DNA of 10,875 nt from an uncultured Erysipelotrichaceae bacterium (GTDB taxonomy: Bacteria > Bacillota_I > Bacilli_A > Erysipelotrichales > Erysipelotrichaceae), in contig CAMWMY010000027.1 in assembly GCA_947175465.1 (NCBI GenBank), forward strand, positions 1 to 10,875, read 5' to 3'. How positions within the stretch are numbered: position 1 is the stretch's first letter; the number at the start of each line of letters is the position of its first letter. The notes beneath the pieces were generated by a model. The model saw only the letters and a list, made by a program, of their open reading frames with translations, was not told the DNA's origin and did not search any database. Positions 1 through 7,485 of this stretch are shown piece by piece. The translations under genes and the position numbers were made by a program.

Positions 1-40
1 CATAATAAATATATGATTATAAATAATGTAATTTCAGGCA

Positions 41-67
41 AATAAAAAAACCTTAAAATCAGGTTTT
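41..67 (-). terminator. Intrinsic terminator after the tRNA genes
   Basis: Read on the minus strand, AAAACCT (61-67) pairs with AGGTTTT (47-53) around a 7-base loop and is followed by a T-rich run (41-50). It lies 11 bases beyond the encoded CCA of tRNA-Arg(CCU), so it should end the tRNA transcript. The stem is short and AT-rich, so the strength is uncertain. Confidence 0.65.
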
Positions 68-77
68 CATATTCTTT

Positions 78-152
78 TGGCTCCCCGTACAAGAATCGAA
101 CTTGTAATTGACCCTTAGGAGGGGTCCGTTATATCCATTTAACTAACGAGGA
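78..152 (-). tRNA. tRNA-Arg (anticodon CCU)
   Basis: The minus strand folds into a complete cloverleaf. The acceptor strand TCCTCGT (146-152) pairs with ACGGGGA (82-88), with one G-U pair. The discriminator is G, and the CCA end is encoded at 78-80. The anticodon stem GACCC/GGGTC encloses the loop CTCCTAA, giving anticodon CCU at 117-119, which reads AGG. A base after the conserved GG in the D-loop is A (A20), an arginine identity element together with C35. It lies 108 bases downstream of the second tRNA gene in the same direction and may be cotranscribed with it. Confidence 0.95.
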
Positions 153-260
153 ATATATTTTATAAATAAGCAAAATAAACTTTAACTCATACCTGTCTAG
201 CCTTAACCAATAATAGAAGAATTCTTCGCCTTTTAAAGAATCTACAAATAAGAGCATAGC

Positions 261-338
261 TGGTACGCCCAACAGGATTTGAACCTGCAACCTTCTGAAT
301 CGGAATCAGATGCTCTATCCAATTGGAGCTATGGGCGT
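261..338 (-). tRNA. tRNA-Arg (anticodon CCG)
   Basis: The minus strand gives a full cloverleaf of 78 bases including an encoded CCA (261-263). The acceptor ACGCCCA (332-338) pairs with TGGGCGT (265-271) and the discriminator is A. The D-stem is GCTC/GAGC with a 10-base loop containing GGA (A20). The anticodon stem TCTGA/TCAGA encloses the loop TTCCGAT, so the anticodon is CCG, reading CGG. The T-arm is GCAGG-TTCAAAT-CCTGT with a closing G-U pair. A20, C35 and discriminator A are arginine identity features. Some low-GC lineages have reassigned CGG; this tRNA argues for the standard meaning here. Confidence 0.95.
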
Positions 339-355
339 AAATAAAGACCTTTTTT

Positions 356-361
356 ACTATA
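356..361 (-). promoter_or_regulatory. -10 box for the tRNA genes
   Basis: On the minus strand TGATATAGT forms an extended -10 element (TGn-TATAGT) 17 bases upstream of the tRNA-Arg(CCG) 5' end. It would start transcription near 349, just before the mature tRNA. No good -35 box is present, which fits an extended -10 promoter. It lies downstream of the ptsI terminator, so the tRNAs probably have their own transcript. Confidence 0.5.
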
Positions 362-410
362 TCACAATTTAGCTGTTTTATAAAGAGCGTTAAAAACTCT
401 TTTCATTTTT

Positions 411-451
411 CAAGTAAATAAAAAGGTGGCCCTTTTATAATGACCACCTTT
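411..451 (-). terminator. ptsI: Intrinsic terminator of ptsI
   Basis: On the minus strand AAAGGTGG (444-451) pairs with CCACCTTT (422-429). A T-G and a C-G pair extend the stem to about 10 pairs around an A/T-rich loop, and a T-rich tract (411-421) follows. It begins about 52 bases after the ptsI stop codon and separates ptsI from the tRNA genes. Confidence 0.9.
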
Positions 452-503
452 AAACACTCTATTATTTAACTTTTTCTATTTTTATAAAATCAGAAAGAGT
501 ATA

Positions 504-2204
504 TTATTTTATTTTTTCTTTTACTAAAGCAAGTACTTCTTCAGCTGTACTTAAAGATAATGCTTCTTTTGCTAATTCTTCCATTTCTTTTTTGTTTAAA
601 GAAGTCACTACTTTACGTGCTTTTAAAATAGAAGTTGCTGACATTGAGAACTCATCTAAGCCTAATCCTAGTAATAAAGCTACTGCATGAGGCTCTCCTG
701 CCATTTCTCCACACATACCTGCCCATTTTCCTTCTTTATGAGCTCCATCAATTGTCATCTTAACTAGACGTAAAATAGATGGGTTGTAAGGTTGGTATAA
801 ATAAGAAACATGCTCACTCATACGATCTGCAGCCATTGAATATTGAATTAAATCGTTTGTTCCAATAGAGAAGAAATCTGCTTCTTTCGCAAAGTTGTCT
901 GCATTTACAGCAGCAGCAGGAATTTCTACCATCATCCCAACTTCAATATTATCCGCAACTTTTACCCCTTCATTTACTAATTTTTCCTTTTCTTCAAGGA
1001 AAATTGCTTTCGCATCACGGAATTCTTGTACAGTTGCAATCATTGGGAACATAATACATAAATGTCCATAAACACTTGCACGGATCAATGCACGTAATTG
1101 TGTACGGAAAATATCTGTTCTATCTAAACAAAGACGAATTGCACGATATCCTAAGAAAGGGTTCATTTCTTCAGGGAATGTAAAGTATGGTAATGTTTTA
1201 TCTCCACCAATATCTAATGTACGAACAACAACACGTTTTCCTTGCATTCCTTCTAATACTTCTTTATAAGCTTCAAATTGCTCATCTTCTGTTGGAAAAT
1301 GATCTGCATTCATATATAAAAATTCTGTACGATATAAACCGATTCCTTCTCCTCCATGACGAAGAACTCCTTCTACATCTTTTGGTGTTCCAATGTTTCC
1401 AGCTAATTCAACATGGTGTCCATCTAAAGAAATTGATGGTTTATCTTTTAATGCTTGTAAAGCTTGTTTTTCTTCTACAAAAGCTCTTGCTTTTTCTTCA
1501 TACTTAGCAATTAATGCTTGATCTGGATTAATAAATACTTCTCCTTCTAAAGCATCTAAAATTAACATATCCCCATGTTGTGCTTTCTCAAGAATATCAC
1601 TACATCCTACAACAGCCGGAATTTCAAGACTTCTAGCCATAATCGCTGAATGTGAAGTTCTTCCTCCGATTGCTGTCGCAAATCCCTTCGCAAATTGATT
1701 TAATTGCGCTGTATCTGATGGTGTTAAATCATGTGCCACAACAATTGATTCTTCATCAATTAAAGATAAATCTGGAATGCGTAATCCTAATAAATGACAT
1801 TTTAAACGGAATGTAACATCTTTTACATCCGCTGCTCTTTCACGGAAATAATCATTATCCATAGCTTCAAACATTTGAATCATAGCATTCGATACTTCAT
1901 TCGCTGCATATTCAGCATTTACTTGTTCATCTTCAATTTTCGAAGTAATTTGACTTTGAAGCTCAGGATCTCCAATCATCATTAAATGTGCATCAAAAAC
2001 AGCTAATTCTTCAGCTGATAATTTTCCTGTAGCTTTTTCTTTAATCATTTCAATATCTTTTTTTGTTTCTTCTAATGCTGCTTGAAATTTACGAATTTCT
2101 TCTTCCACATTAGCTTCTTTCTTTACCACTTCGACCGTAGGTTGCACTAATTTATAAACTTTTGCAATGGCTATCCCAGATGAAGCTGCAATTCCTTTTA
2201 ACAT
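504..2204 (-). CDS. ptsI: PTS enzyme I (phosphoenolpyruvate-protein phosphotransferase)
   Basis: This cytoplasmic enzyme takes phosphate from phosphoenolpyruvate onto a histidine and passes it to HPr, feeding all PTS sugar transporters. The 566 residues match the usual length of about 570. The N-terminal HPr-binding and phosphohistidine part contains [13 protein letters not shown] with the active His at 185. The C-terminal PEP-binding barrel shows YRTEFL (291-296), VEIPAA (426-431), GTNDLIQY (448-455) and MCGEMAG with catalytic Cys498. The ATG at 2204 is preceded by AGGAGG (2215-2220) at 10 bases, and the N-terminus [12 protein letters not shown] is typical. A cre-like site lies upstream and a terminator downstream, so the gene appears to be monocistronic. 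The usual partner ptsH is not adjacent and must be elsewhere. All active-site residues inspected are present. Confidence 0.98.
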   Translation of the reverse strand: MLKGIAASSGIAIAKVYKLVQPTVEVVKKEANVEEEIRKFQAALEETKKDIEMIKEKATGKLSAEELAVFDAHLMMIGDPELQSQITSKIEDEQVNAEYAANEVSNAMIQMFEAMDNDYFRERAADVKDVTFRLKCHLLGLRIPDLSLIDEESIVVAHDLTPSDTAQLNQFAKGFATAIGGRTSHSAIMARSLEIPAVVGCSDILEKAQHGDMLILDALEGEVFINPDQALIAKYEEKARAFVEEKQALQALKDKPSISLDGHHVELAGNIGTPKDVEGVLRHGGEGIGLYRTEFLYMNADHFPTEDEQFEAYKEVLEGMQGKRVVVRTLDIGGDKTLPYFTFPEEMNPFLGYRAIRLCLDRTDIFRTQLRALIRASVYGHLCIMFPMIATVQEFRDAKAIFLEEKEKLVNEGVKVADNIEVGMMVEIPAAAVNADNFAKEADFFSIGTNDLIQYSMAADRMSEHVSYLYQPYNPSILRLVKMTIDGAHKEGKWAGMCGEMAGEPHAVALLLGLGLDEFSMSATSILKARKVVTSLNKKEMEELAKEALSLSTAEEVLALVKEKIK

Positions 2205-2249
2205 AAGTATATATCCTCCTTTATTATATCGTACTTATATTTATAAAAT

Positions 2250-2255
2250 ATTATA
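2250..2255 (-). promoter_or_regulatory. ptsI: Candidate -10 box of ptsI
   Basis: A consensus TATAAT on the minus strand lies 46 bases upstream of the ptsI start and 21 bases downstream of the cre-like site. No convincing -35 box exists at the right distance. Other TATAAT-like hexamers occur at about 2225-2230 and inside the cre-like site, so the exact start is uncertain. Confidence 0.4.
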
Positions 2256-2276
2256 GATGAGTAAGACAAAAATAGA

Positions 2277-2290
2277 TTATAGCGCTTTCA
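2277..2290 (-). promoter_or_regulatory. cre-like site (CcpA operator) upstream of ptsI
   Basis: On the minus strand TGAAAGCGCTATAA matches the cre consensus TGWAANCGNTNWCA at every position except the C at position 13. It lies 73 bases upstream of the ptsI start, just before the candidate -10. This position relative to the promoter could allow activation or repression. That CcpA acts here is inferred from the motif and from the gene it precedes. Confidence 0.6.
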
Positions 2291-2322
2291 TTATCTTCCT
2301 CTCTTTTCCATAATAACATTAT

Positions 2323-2646
2323 TTATATATATAAGCAATCCAGAAATGTATCCATTGCTTTACTTTTATAACGATAATAAGTAGATGATGAATAAAGCTC
2401 TTTCCACCATCCTCTTTCTTTAATATTCAAAAAATCATTTTCAATAATTTTAGCATAAGGTTTTTCCATATAAGATAAAATAGTTTGTATCTTCGAGGAC
2501 ACTTCTACATTAGCATAAGAGCTACTATCTTCCATAATGCAGATATGCGTATATAGCGCTTTTTGCATATTTCCTTTACGATACATATGTCCTAAATATG
2601 CTAATAGTTGTTCCTTTTCTTTAAAACTCAATTTCTTTGTTTCCAT
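2323..2646 (-). CDS. Small protein of unknown function, possibly MG284/MPN403-like
   Basis: This is a 107-residue soluble protein with no signal peptide or membrane segment. The N-terminal half is helical and basic (METKKLSFKEKEQLLAYLGH). The C-terminal half carries an aromatic stretch around residues 77-92 (RGWWKELYSSSTYYRYK), whose S-S-T-Y-Y-R pattern resembles a sigma-like or helix-turn-helix recognition helix. From memory the layout resembles the MG284/MPN403 family of Mollicutes and Erysipelotrichia, a family of unknown function; this is tentative. The ATG at 2646 is preferred over an adjacent in-frame TTG at 2649 because AGGAGG (2655-2660) is 8 bases from the ATG. It sits between the pfp terminator and the ptsI cre-like site, where ptsH is often found, but it is not HPr: no active-site histidine motif is seen. 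Confidence 0.85.
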   Translation of the reverse strand: METKKLSFKEKEQLLAYLGHMYRKGNMQKALYTHICIMEDSSSYANVEVSSKIQTILSYMEKPYAKIIENDFLNIKERGWWKELYSSSTYYRYKSKAMDTFLDCLYI

Positions 2647-2675
2647 CAAAGATACCTCCTATTTATCTATACGAT

Positions 2676-2714
2676 AAAAAAAGAACTTCTTCCTTATCAT
2701 TGTAGGAAATTCTT
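2676..2714 (-). terminator. Hairpin plus T-run just upstream of the 107-residue gene
   Basis: On the minus strand AAGAA (2710-2714) pairs with TTCTT (2681-2685) and AGGAA-type bases (2704-2708 against 2690-2694) extend the stem, with an uneven internal loop. A seven-T run (2676-2682) follows. It ends only 15 bases before the Shine-Dalgarno of the next gene. It may be a second terminator for the kinase gene or a leader attenuator for the small gene. Confidence 0.4.
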
Positions 2715-2739
2715 ATCTTTTTATACACTTTCTTTCCAT

Positions 2740-2769
2740 AAAAAAAGCGATATCTTTAATCAATATCGC
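2740..2769 (-). terminator. pfp: Intrinsic terminator of pfp
   Basis: On the minus strand GCGATAT (2763-2769) pairs perfectly with ATATCGC (2747-2753) around a 9-base loop, followed by seven Ts (2740-2746). It lies 24 bases after the pfp stop codon. Confidence 0.88.
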
Positions 2770-2793
2770 CTTCTATATTATCTTTTTAAATGC

Positions 2794-3996
2794 TTATTTC
2801 ATGTGGTATGGTTTTACATACGCAGGTACACCATTTTCCATAATTAAAGTAGGTTCTCCTTGGATAAGTGGTGTAAAGTATTCATAAGCTTCTTGTGTTA
2901 ATCCTTCGTAATTAGGTTTAATCCATTCAGCTGGAACATTTTTTACGTGATTTGCGAAGTTTTCAGCTGGACCAGCAATATATTCAACATCATATTCTTT
3001 TCCTGGTTTACGTACAACCCCTACAACTTGTCCTGTGAAGTTAGGGTTGCTAGAACGCATATGTCCAGACATTCCTAATTTGAAAGCTTCATCTACATCC
3101 ACAAAAGATTGTGTGTAGTTCGCACATCTTTGTGCTGTACTTAAATCTTGTACTTTTACACGTGGTGCTACACCAGCTTCTAAGATCATGTTTTTTAAAG
3201 CATTTCCTGCTCCACCTAATACAGCATGTCCAAAACCATCGTTTGCTGCTGCAGAAGCTGCAATATAAGATCCATCTGCATAGTGCGCTCCTTCACTTAC
3301 AACAATGTAACATTTTCCTTTTGTTTCCATGCATTTTTTTACTTGAGAAAGGAAAACTTCTTTATCAAAGTCAACTTCTGGTAAAATTAATAAATCAACT
3401 TTTCCACTGATAACAGCAGATCCTGCTAACCAACCAGCATCTCTTCCCATTGTTTCTAAAACAAATACTTCACTACGTGTATATACATTGTAATCTAACC
3501 ATGTAGATGTAACAACACTATTTACATATTTTGCTGCAGATGCAAATCCTGGACAATGATCAGTAACCATTAAATCATTATCTACAGTTTTAGGGATACC
3601 AACAAAACGTTTTGCAACGTTATTTCTTTTTGCCCATGCACTTAATGCATCTACTGTATCCATAGAGTCATTTCCACCGATATAAAATAAAATTTCGATG
3701 TTATATTTGTCCATAACTTCTACTAATCTTCTATAGTCTTTATCATCATCTCTTTTTAATTTATAACGACAGCTTCCTAAAGCAGAAGAAGGTGTTTGAC
3801 GTAATACACGATTTTCAAATTCACTCATATTTGTTAAATCATATAAACGTTCCTCTAAAATACCTTCAATACCATTTAATCCACCATATACAGTATCGTA
3901 AATGGGATTTAATTGATTGGCTTTTACTACACCTGCTAAACTTGCGTTAATAACCGTTGTAGGTCCACCTGATTGTGCAACTAAACAATTTGCCAT
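2794..3996 (-). CDS. pfp: PPi-dependent 6-phosphofructokinase
   Basis: This cytoplasmic glycolytic enzyme phosphorylates fructose 6-phosphate to fructose 1,6-bisphosphate. The 400 residues belong to the PfkA superfamily: the N-terminal phosphate-donor loop is VAQSGGPTTVINASL, then IGGNDSMDT (106-114), PKTVDNDL (135-142) and METMGR-type LETMGRDAGW. The donor residues are those of the pyrophosphate type: Asp110 replaces the Gly of the ATP-type GGDGS motif, and Lys136 is in PKT. The likely donor is therefore PPi, which makes the step reversible. The start is ATG 3996, with AGGAGG (4006-4011) 9 bases upstream; an in-frame ATG at 4014 would place the Shine-Dalgarno inside the gene. The gene has its own promoter and terminator. 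PPi specificity is inferred from sequence only. Confidence 0.93.
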   Translation of the reverse strand: MANCLVAQSGGPTTVINASLAGVVKANQLNPIYDTVYGGLNGIEGILEERLYDLTNMSEFENRVLRQTPSSALGSCRYKLKRDDDKDYRRLVEVMDKYNIEILFYIGGNDSMDTVDALSAWAKRNNVAKRFVGIPKTVDNDLMVTDHCPGFASAAKYVNSVVTSTWLDYNVYTRSEVFVLETMGRDAGWLAGSAVISGKVDLLILPEVDFDKEVFLSQVKKCMETKGKCYIVVSEGAHYADGSYIAASAAANDGFGHAVLGGAGNALKNMILEAGVAPRVKVQDLSTAQRCANYTQSFVDVDEAFKLGMSGHMRSSNPNFTGQVVGVVRKPGKEYDVEYIAGPAENFANHVKNVPAEWIKPNYEGLTQEAYEYFTPLIQGEPTLIMENGVPAYVKPYHMK

Positions 3997-4029
3997 GCTT
4001 AAAATCCTCCTCATTTATTGTTCGCCATT

Positions 4030-4058
4030 ATTTTAGCATAAACATCTTCAATTGGAAA
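4030..4058 (-). promoter_or_regulatory. pfp: pfp promoter
   Basis: On the minus strand a -35 TTTCCA (4053-4058) and a -10 TAAAAT (4030-4035) are separated by 17 bases. A TGC immediately before the -10 makes it an extended -10 element. The predicted start is near 4023, giving a leader of about 27 bases that contains the AGGAGG. Confidence 0.65.
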
Positions 4059-4078
4059 GAATTCTTACACAAATAACT

Positions 4079-4094
4079 TTATTTTATAAAATAA
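4079..4094 (-). repeat. 16-base AT palindrome between spoVAF and pfp
   Basis: TTATTTTATAAAATAA is a perfect palindrome lying 10 bases after the spoVAF stop codon and upstream of the pfp promoter. It could form a weak stem, but there is no GC content or long T-run, so a terminator role is doubtful. No other terminator is visible after spoVAF. Confidence 0.3.
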
Positions 4095-4103
4095 GGAACC
4101 TTC

Positions 4104-5531
4104 TTATTTCTTATAAAGGGATCTATCACTTCGCAGTTTTTTTCTTATAAAAATCATTTTAAAATCGTGGGCATTAAAAGGAATCAAAGGATATAAATAA
4201 CTTGTTTTCGTGATTGTTTTATTGCTGTATAAAATAAAGAGTAAAAATAAAATTCCAAAAAACAGCCCATAGCGTGGGAAAAGACCGATCATAATGAGCA
4301 ACATAACACGCATAAATTTAATCGCATATCCTAATTCATAAGATGGCTGTGTAAAGTTTGCTAAGGCCACAAAAGCCATATACAAAATAACTTCTGGCGC
4401 AAACCATCCTGCATTAACCGCAAAATCCCCTAAGATTAAAGCACCTATAATACTAAAAGAACTATTTAAGGAACTCGGTGTATTCAAGGAAGCTAATTTA
4501 AGGGCATCGATACCAAATTCTAATAACAGAAATTGTATAAGAATAGGTACACTCATCGTATCGGGTATTAATGTAAACTGTAAAAAAGAAGGAGCTAAAT
4601 CAGGGTTAGAATTGATATAGTACCAAAGAGGTGTAATCAATAGTGTAACAAGAAAAACAAGAATGCGAATACATCGTAAATAGACACCTGTACAAGGTGG
4701 TAAATAATAATCTTGTGCTTCTTGTACAAAATCAAAAAAGTGAGTTGGTAATATTAATGCAGAAGGAGAATTATCTAACAATAATAAAATCTTTCCTTCT
4801 AAGATATTACTCGCTGCTGTATCTGGTCTTTCTGTATAGCGTACTTTCGGAAAAGGATTGTACCATGCATTTTTTACAAGTGCTTCACTTAAACTCTCAT
4901 GTGCCATGGTTAAGGCTTCGACATCAATTTCAGCTAAGCGCTTTTGAATCATTGCTAAAGCTTCTTTATCAACTTTATGTTCCATATAACATAACACTAG
5001 ATCACTTTTGGAAGCCTTCCCTACACTATGATATTCCATTCGTAAGTCTATATCTCGAATTCTTCTTCGAATAAGCGCTGTATTAAAAATTAATGTTTCC
5101 ACAAAGCCATCTCTAGAGCCACGTAAAACTTTATCATCTTCAGGCTCACTCATGCCTCTTGTTGGATAAGTTCGAACATCAATGATTATTCCTTCTTCTA
5201 TACCTTCTACCATCAAAAGAAGAGAACCTGATAAAACAGAAGTGATCAAAGCTGAAATATCTTTTTGCACTTCTACTTCAACATACGGAATAAAGCTATC
5301 CGCAAACTCCTTAGAAGATAATTGAACCAAAGCATCTTGCACTTTCGTTTTTAAAAAGAACTCCATCATTTTCTCGATAACTTCATCTTTTATAAACCCA
5401 TCGACAAAATAAAAAGTAAAACGCACTTTATCCACAAATAATTGGCGCTTTACAATATCAAAATTCTCTTGTACTCTCAACTGCTGATCAAGAGAATGTA
5501 GTGTTTCTTCATAATTGTTTGTTGCTTTCAT
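4104..5531 (-). CDS. spoVAF: SpoVAF-type spore germination protein (GerA A-subunit family)
   Basis: This is a 475-residue inner-membrane protein of the GerAA/SpoVAF family, whose members take part in nutrient-triggered spore germination. The soluble N-terminal half (about 1-285) has FVDGFIKDEVIEKMMEFF and RGSRDGFVETLIFNTALIRR. A membrane half (about 286-445) follows, with roughly five hydrophobic segments, and then a basic tail. SpoVAF-like signatures include the DYYLPPCTGVYLRCIRI entry into the membrane, LKLASLNTPSSL, PEVILYMAFVALANFTQPSY and SYLYPLIPFN. The ATG at 5531 has AGGTGAT (5537-5543) 5 bases upstream. In Bacillus subtilis SpoVAF is encoded in the spoVA operon; here no spoVA genes are adjacent. 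No clear SigG-type promoter was found in the 86-base gap; a SigA-like TATAAT lies at 5571-5576. A generic GerAA is the alternative. Confidence 0.85.
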   Translation of the reverse strand: MKATNNYEETLHSLDQQLRVQENFDIVKRQLFVDKVRFTFYFVDGFIKDEVIEKMMEFFLKTKVQDALVQLSSKEFADSFIPYVEVEVQKDISALITSVLSGSLLLMVEGIEEGIIIDVRTYPTRGMSEPEDDKVLRGSRDGFVETLIFNTALIRRRIRDIDLRMEYHSVGKASKSDLVLCYMEHKVDKEALAMIQKRLAEIDVEALTMAHESLSEALVKNAWYNPFPKVRYTERPDTAASNILEGKILLLLDNSPSALILPTHFFDFVQEAQDYYLPPCTGVYLRCIRILVFLVTLLITPLWYYINSNPDLAPSFLQFTLIPDTMSVPILIQFLLLEFGIDALKLASLNTPSSLNSSFSIIGALILGDFAVNAGWFAPEVILYMAFVALANFTQPSYELGYAIKFMRVMLLIMIGLFPRYGLFFGILFLLFILYSNKTITKTSYLYPLIPFNAHDFKMIFIRKKLRSDRSLYKK

Positions 5532-5617
5532 AATTCATCACCTAATCATAGAATGAACATTCATCCTACAATTATACATAAAGCAATAAAATTGAAACTT
5601 TTTTCTCCTCTCTCTTC

Positions 5618-7468
5618 TTAAAAATCTACTAGATAACTACTATATTCCTCCCAAAGTTCCATAAGTTTTTGAATTTCTTCTTGCGCATAATCAATCATCG
5701 CATCCAGCTCTTGCATCTTTTTATAATCTTCATAATAAGCAGGATCAAAACGTAGCTCTTTCCATGCCTCAACTTCTTTTTCTCTCTCTTCTATTTTCTT
5801 CTCTAATTTCCCCACTTCTTTTTTGTAATTGATACGTTTCTCTAGTGGCTTTTTCACTTTATCTTGTGTTGTTTTTATAACTTCTTCTTTTTCTTTCATT
5901 TTATATTCGTCATAAGTAAGTGGATAATACGTTGCTTTTCCTCCATCTACAACGAATATAGCTGTCGCAAGCTTTGATATAAAATAACGATCATGAGATA
6001 CAAAAAGCATCGTTCCTTCGTAAGTAGATAAAGCCTGTTCCAAAGCTTCTTTTCCTAATAAATCCAAGTGATTGGTAGGCTCATCCATCAATAGAAAGTT
6101 CGGTTGTTGAAGCATTAACTTCACAAGTGCCAAACATACTTTCTCTCCACCTGATAAACAATTGATCGTCTTTAACACATCATCCCCTTGAAAAAGAAAA
6201 CATCCTAAAGATGTTCGTATTTGCGTACGAGTCAAATCAGGATACGCATTCCAAACTTCTTCTAAAACCGTATTTCTACTTTCAAACTGTGCAAACTCTT
6301 GATCAAAATAACCGGGTTCAATTTGATGCCCATACAAAAAAGATCCTCCTAATGCAGGGACTTGTTTCATTAATGTTTTCATTAACGTTGACTTTCCTTT
6401 TCCATTAGGTCCAATAATCGCTATACGCTGTGAGCGCATCACTTGAAGATTTACTTCACAAAGAGGTGTATCATACCCAATTTGTAAATGATCAATTTCT
6501 AATACTCTTTCCCCACCTTGAATTCTTGGCACAAATCGTGCATGAAATGTTTTATCATTACTTTTAGGAGCTTCTATTTTATCCATGCGCTCTAAATATT
6601 TTATTTTCGATTGCGCAAAAGAAGCCTTGCTCTTTTTATAACGAAACTTCTCAATCAGTGCTTCCATACGCTCAATTTCTTTTTGTTGGCGTGCAAATGC
6701 ACTTTGTTGAAGTTTTTGATCTTGTTTCTTCTTTTCTACATAAGCGCTATAATTCCCAGTATATTTCATAAGCTTTCCATAAGAAAGCTCATATACACTA
6801 TGCACAACAGCATCGATAAACATGCGGTCATGAGAAACTAAAATCACAGCTTTGGGATAACGTTTAATATAACCCTCCAACCATGAAATCGTCTCAATAT
6901 CCAAATGGTTTGTCGGCTCATCTAATAATAAAATATCGGGCTTTGATAATAATAACTTCACAAAAGCAATTCTTGTTTTTTGCCCACCACTAAATGTCGC
7001 AATCTTACGATCCAAATCTTCTTTACCAAACTGAAATTTTGTAAAAATGGTGAGCATATCAGCTTCATATGTATAGCCCCCCATCTCTTCATAAGTATGT
7101 TGTAATTGCGCATAACGCTCTAATAAATCATCATCACAATGTTTTTCTAACTGTTGACTAATAGCTTCTAATTCTTTTGCACATTGATGAATTTTTGTAA
7201 AAACACTTTCTAACTCTTCTCTTACCGTATGTTCCACATCTTGAAAAGTTGTCTGTGATAAATACCCAATTGTCGTATTCGAAGCTTGTTGAATATCCCC
7301 ACTATCAAGTGTCTCAACACCTGCAATAATTTTTAATAGCGTTGTCTTTCCACACCCATTTCTTCCCACAATCGCTATTTTTTCATCATGCTTAATTTCA
7401 AATTGAATTTGCTGCATCAAATCCTTGTCCCCAAAGCTTTTGCTTCCTTTATGAATTTGAAAATGCAT
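5618..7468 (-). CDS. ABC-F family ATPase
   Basis: This is a 616-residue soluble protein with two tandem ATPase domains and no membrane segments, the ABC-F layout. These proteins act on ribosomes, in translation or antibiotic protection, rather than in transport. Domain 1 has Walker A GRNGCGKT (35-42), signature FSGGQKTR (159-166), Walker B LLDEPTNHLD and VSHDR. The charged interdomain linker (about 240-305) is the ribosome-probing part. Domain 2 has GPNGKGKS (353-360), LSGGEK (438-443), MDEPTNHLD and VSHDR. A C-terminal coiled coil (about 535-610) suggests the YdiF-like branch. The start is ATG 7468 with AGGAGG (7476-7481) at 7 bases. It is the third gene of the licD-like operon, 17 bases after the amidase-like gene. 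The linker is not distinctive enough to call a resistance type. Confidence 0.95.
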   Translation of the reverse strand: MHFQIHKGSKSFGDKDLMQQIQFEIKHDEKIAIVGRNGCGKTTLLKIIAGVETLDSGDIQQASNTTIGYLSQTTFQDVEHTVREELESVFTKIHQCAKELEAISQQLEKHCDDDLLERYAQLQHTYEEMGGYTYEADMLTIFTKFQFGKEDLDRKIATFSGGQKTRIAFVKLLLSKPDILLLDEPTNHLDIETISWLEGYIKRYPKAVILVSHDRMFIDAVVHSVYELSYGKLMKYTGNYSAYVEKKKQDQKLQQSAFARQQKEIERMEALIEKFRYKKSKASFAQSKIKYLERMDKIEAPKSNDKTFHARFVPRIQGGERVLEIDHLQIGYDTPLCEVNLQVMRSQRIAIIGPNGKGKSTLMKTLMKQVPALGGSFLYGHQIEPGYFDQEFAQFESRNTVLEEVWNAYPDLTRTQIRTSLGCFLFQGDDVLKTINCLSGGEKVCLALVKLMLQQPNFLLMDEPTNHLDLLGKEALEQALSTYEGTMLFVSHDRYFISKLATAIFVVDGGKATYYPLTYDEYKMKEKEEVIKTTQDKVKKPLEKRINYKKEVGKLEKKIEEREKEVEAWKELRFDPAYYEDYKKMQELDAMIDYAQEEIQKLMELWEEYSSYLVDF

Positions 7469-7485
7469 ATAATCTCCTCCTATCC

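Noticed and set aside
382..410. AAAGAG/CTCTTT hairpin with a T-rich tail on the plus strand
   Set aside because: No plus-strand gene precedes it, the stem is only six pairs, and it overlaps the space between a better minus-strand terminator and the tRNA promoter.
3997..4014. Upstream in-frame ATG (4014) as the phosphofructokinase start
   Set aside because: It would place the AGGAGG inside the coding region and add six residues not expected for the family.
5592..5617. Terminator after the ABC-F gene
   Set aside because: The stretch is purine-rich on the minus strand with no inverted repeat, so no terminator can be supported.
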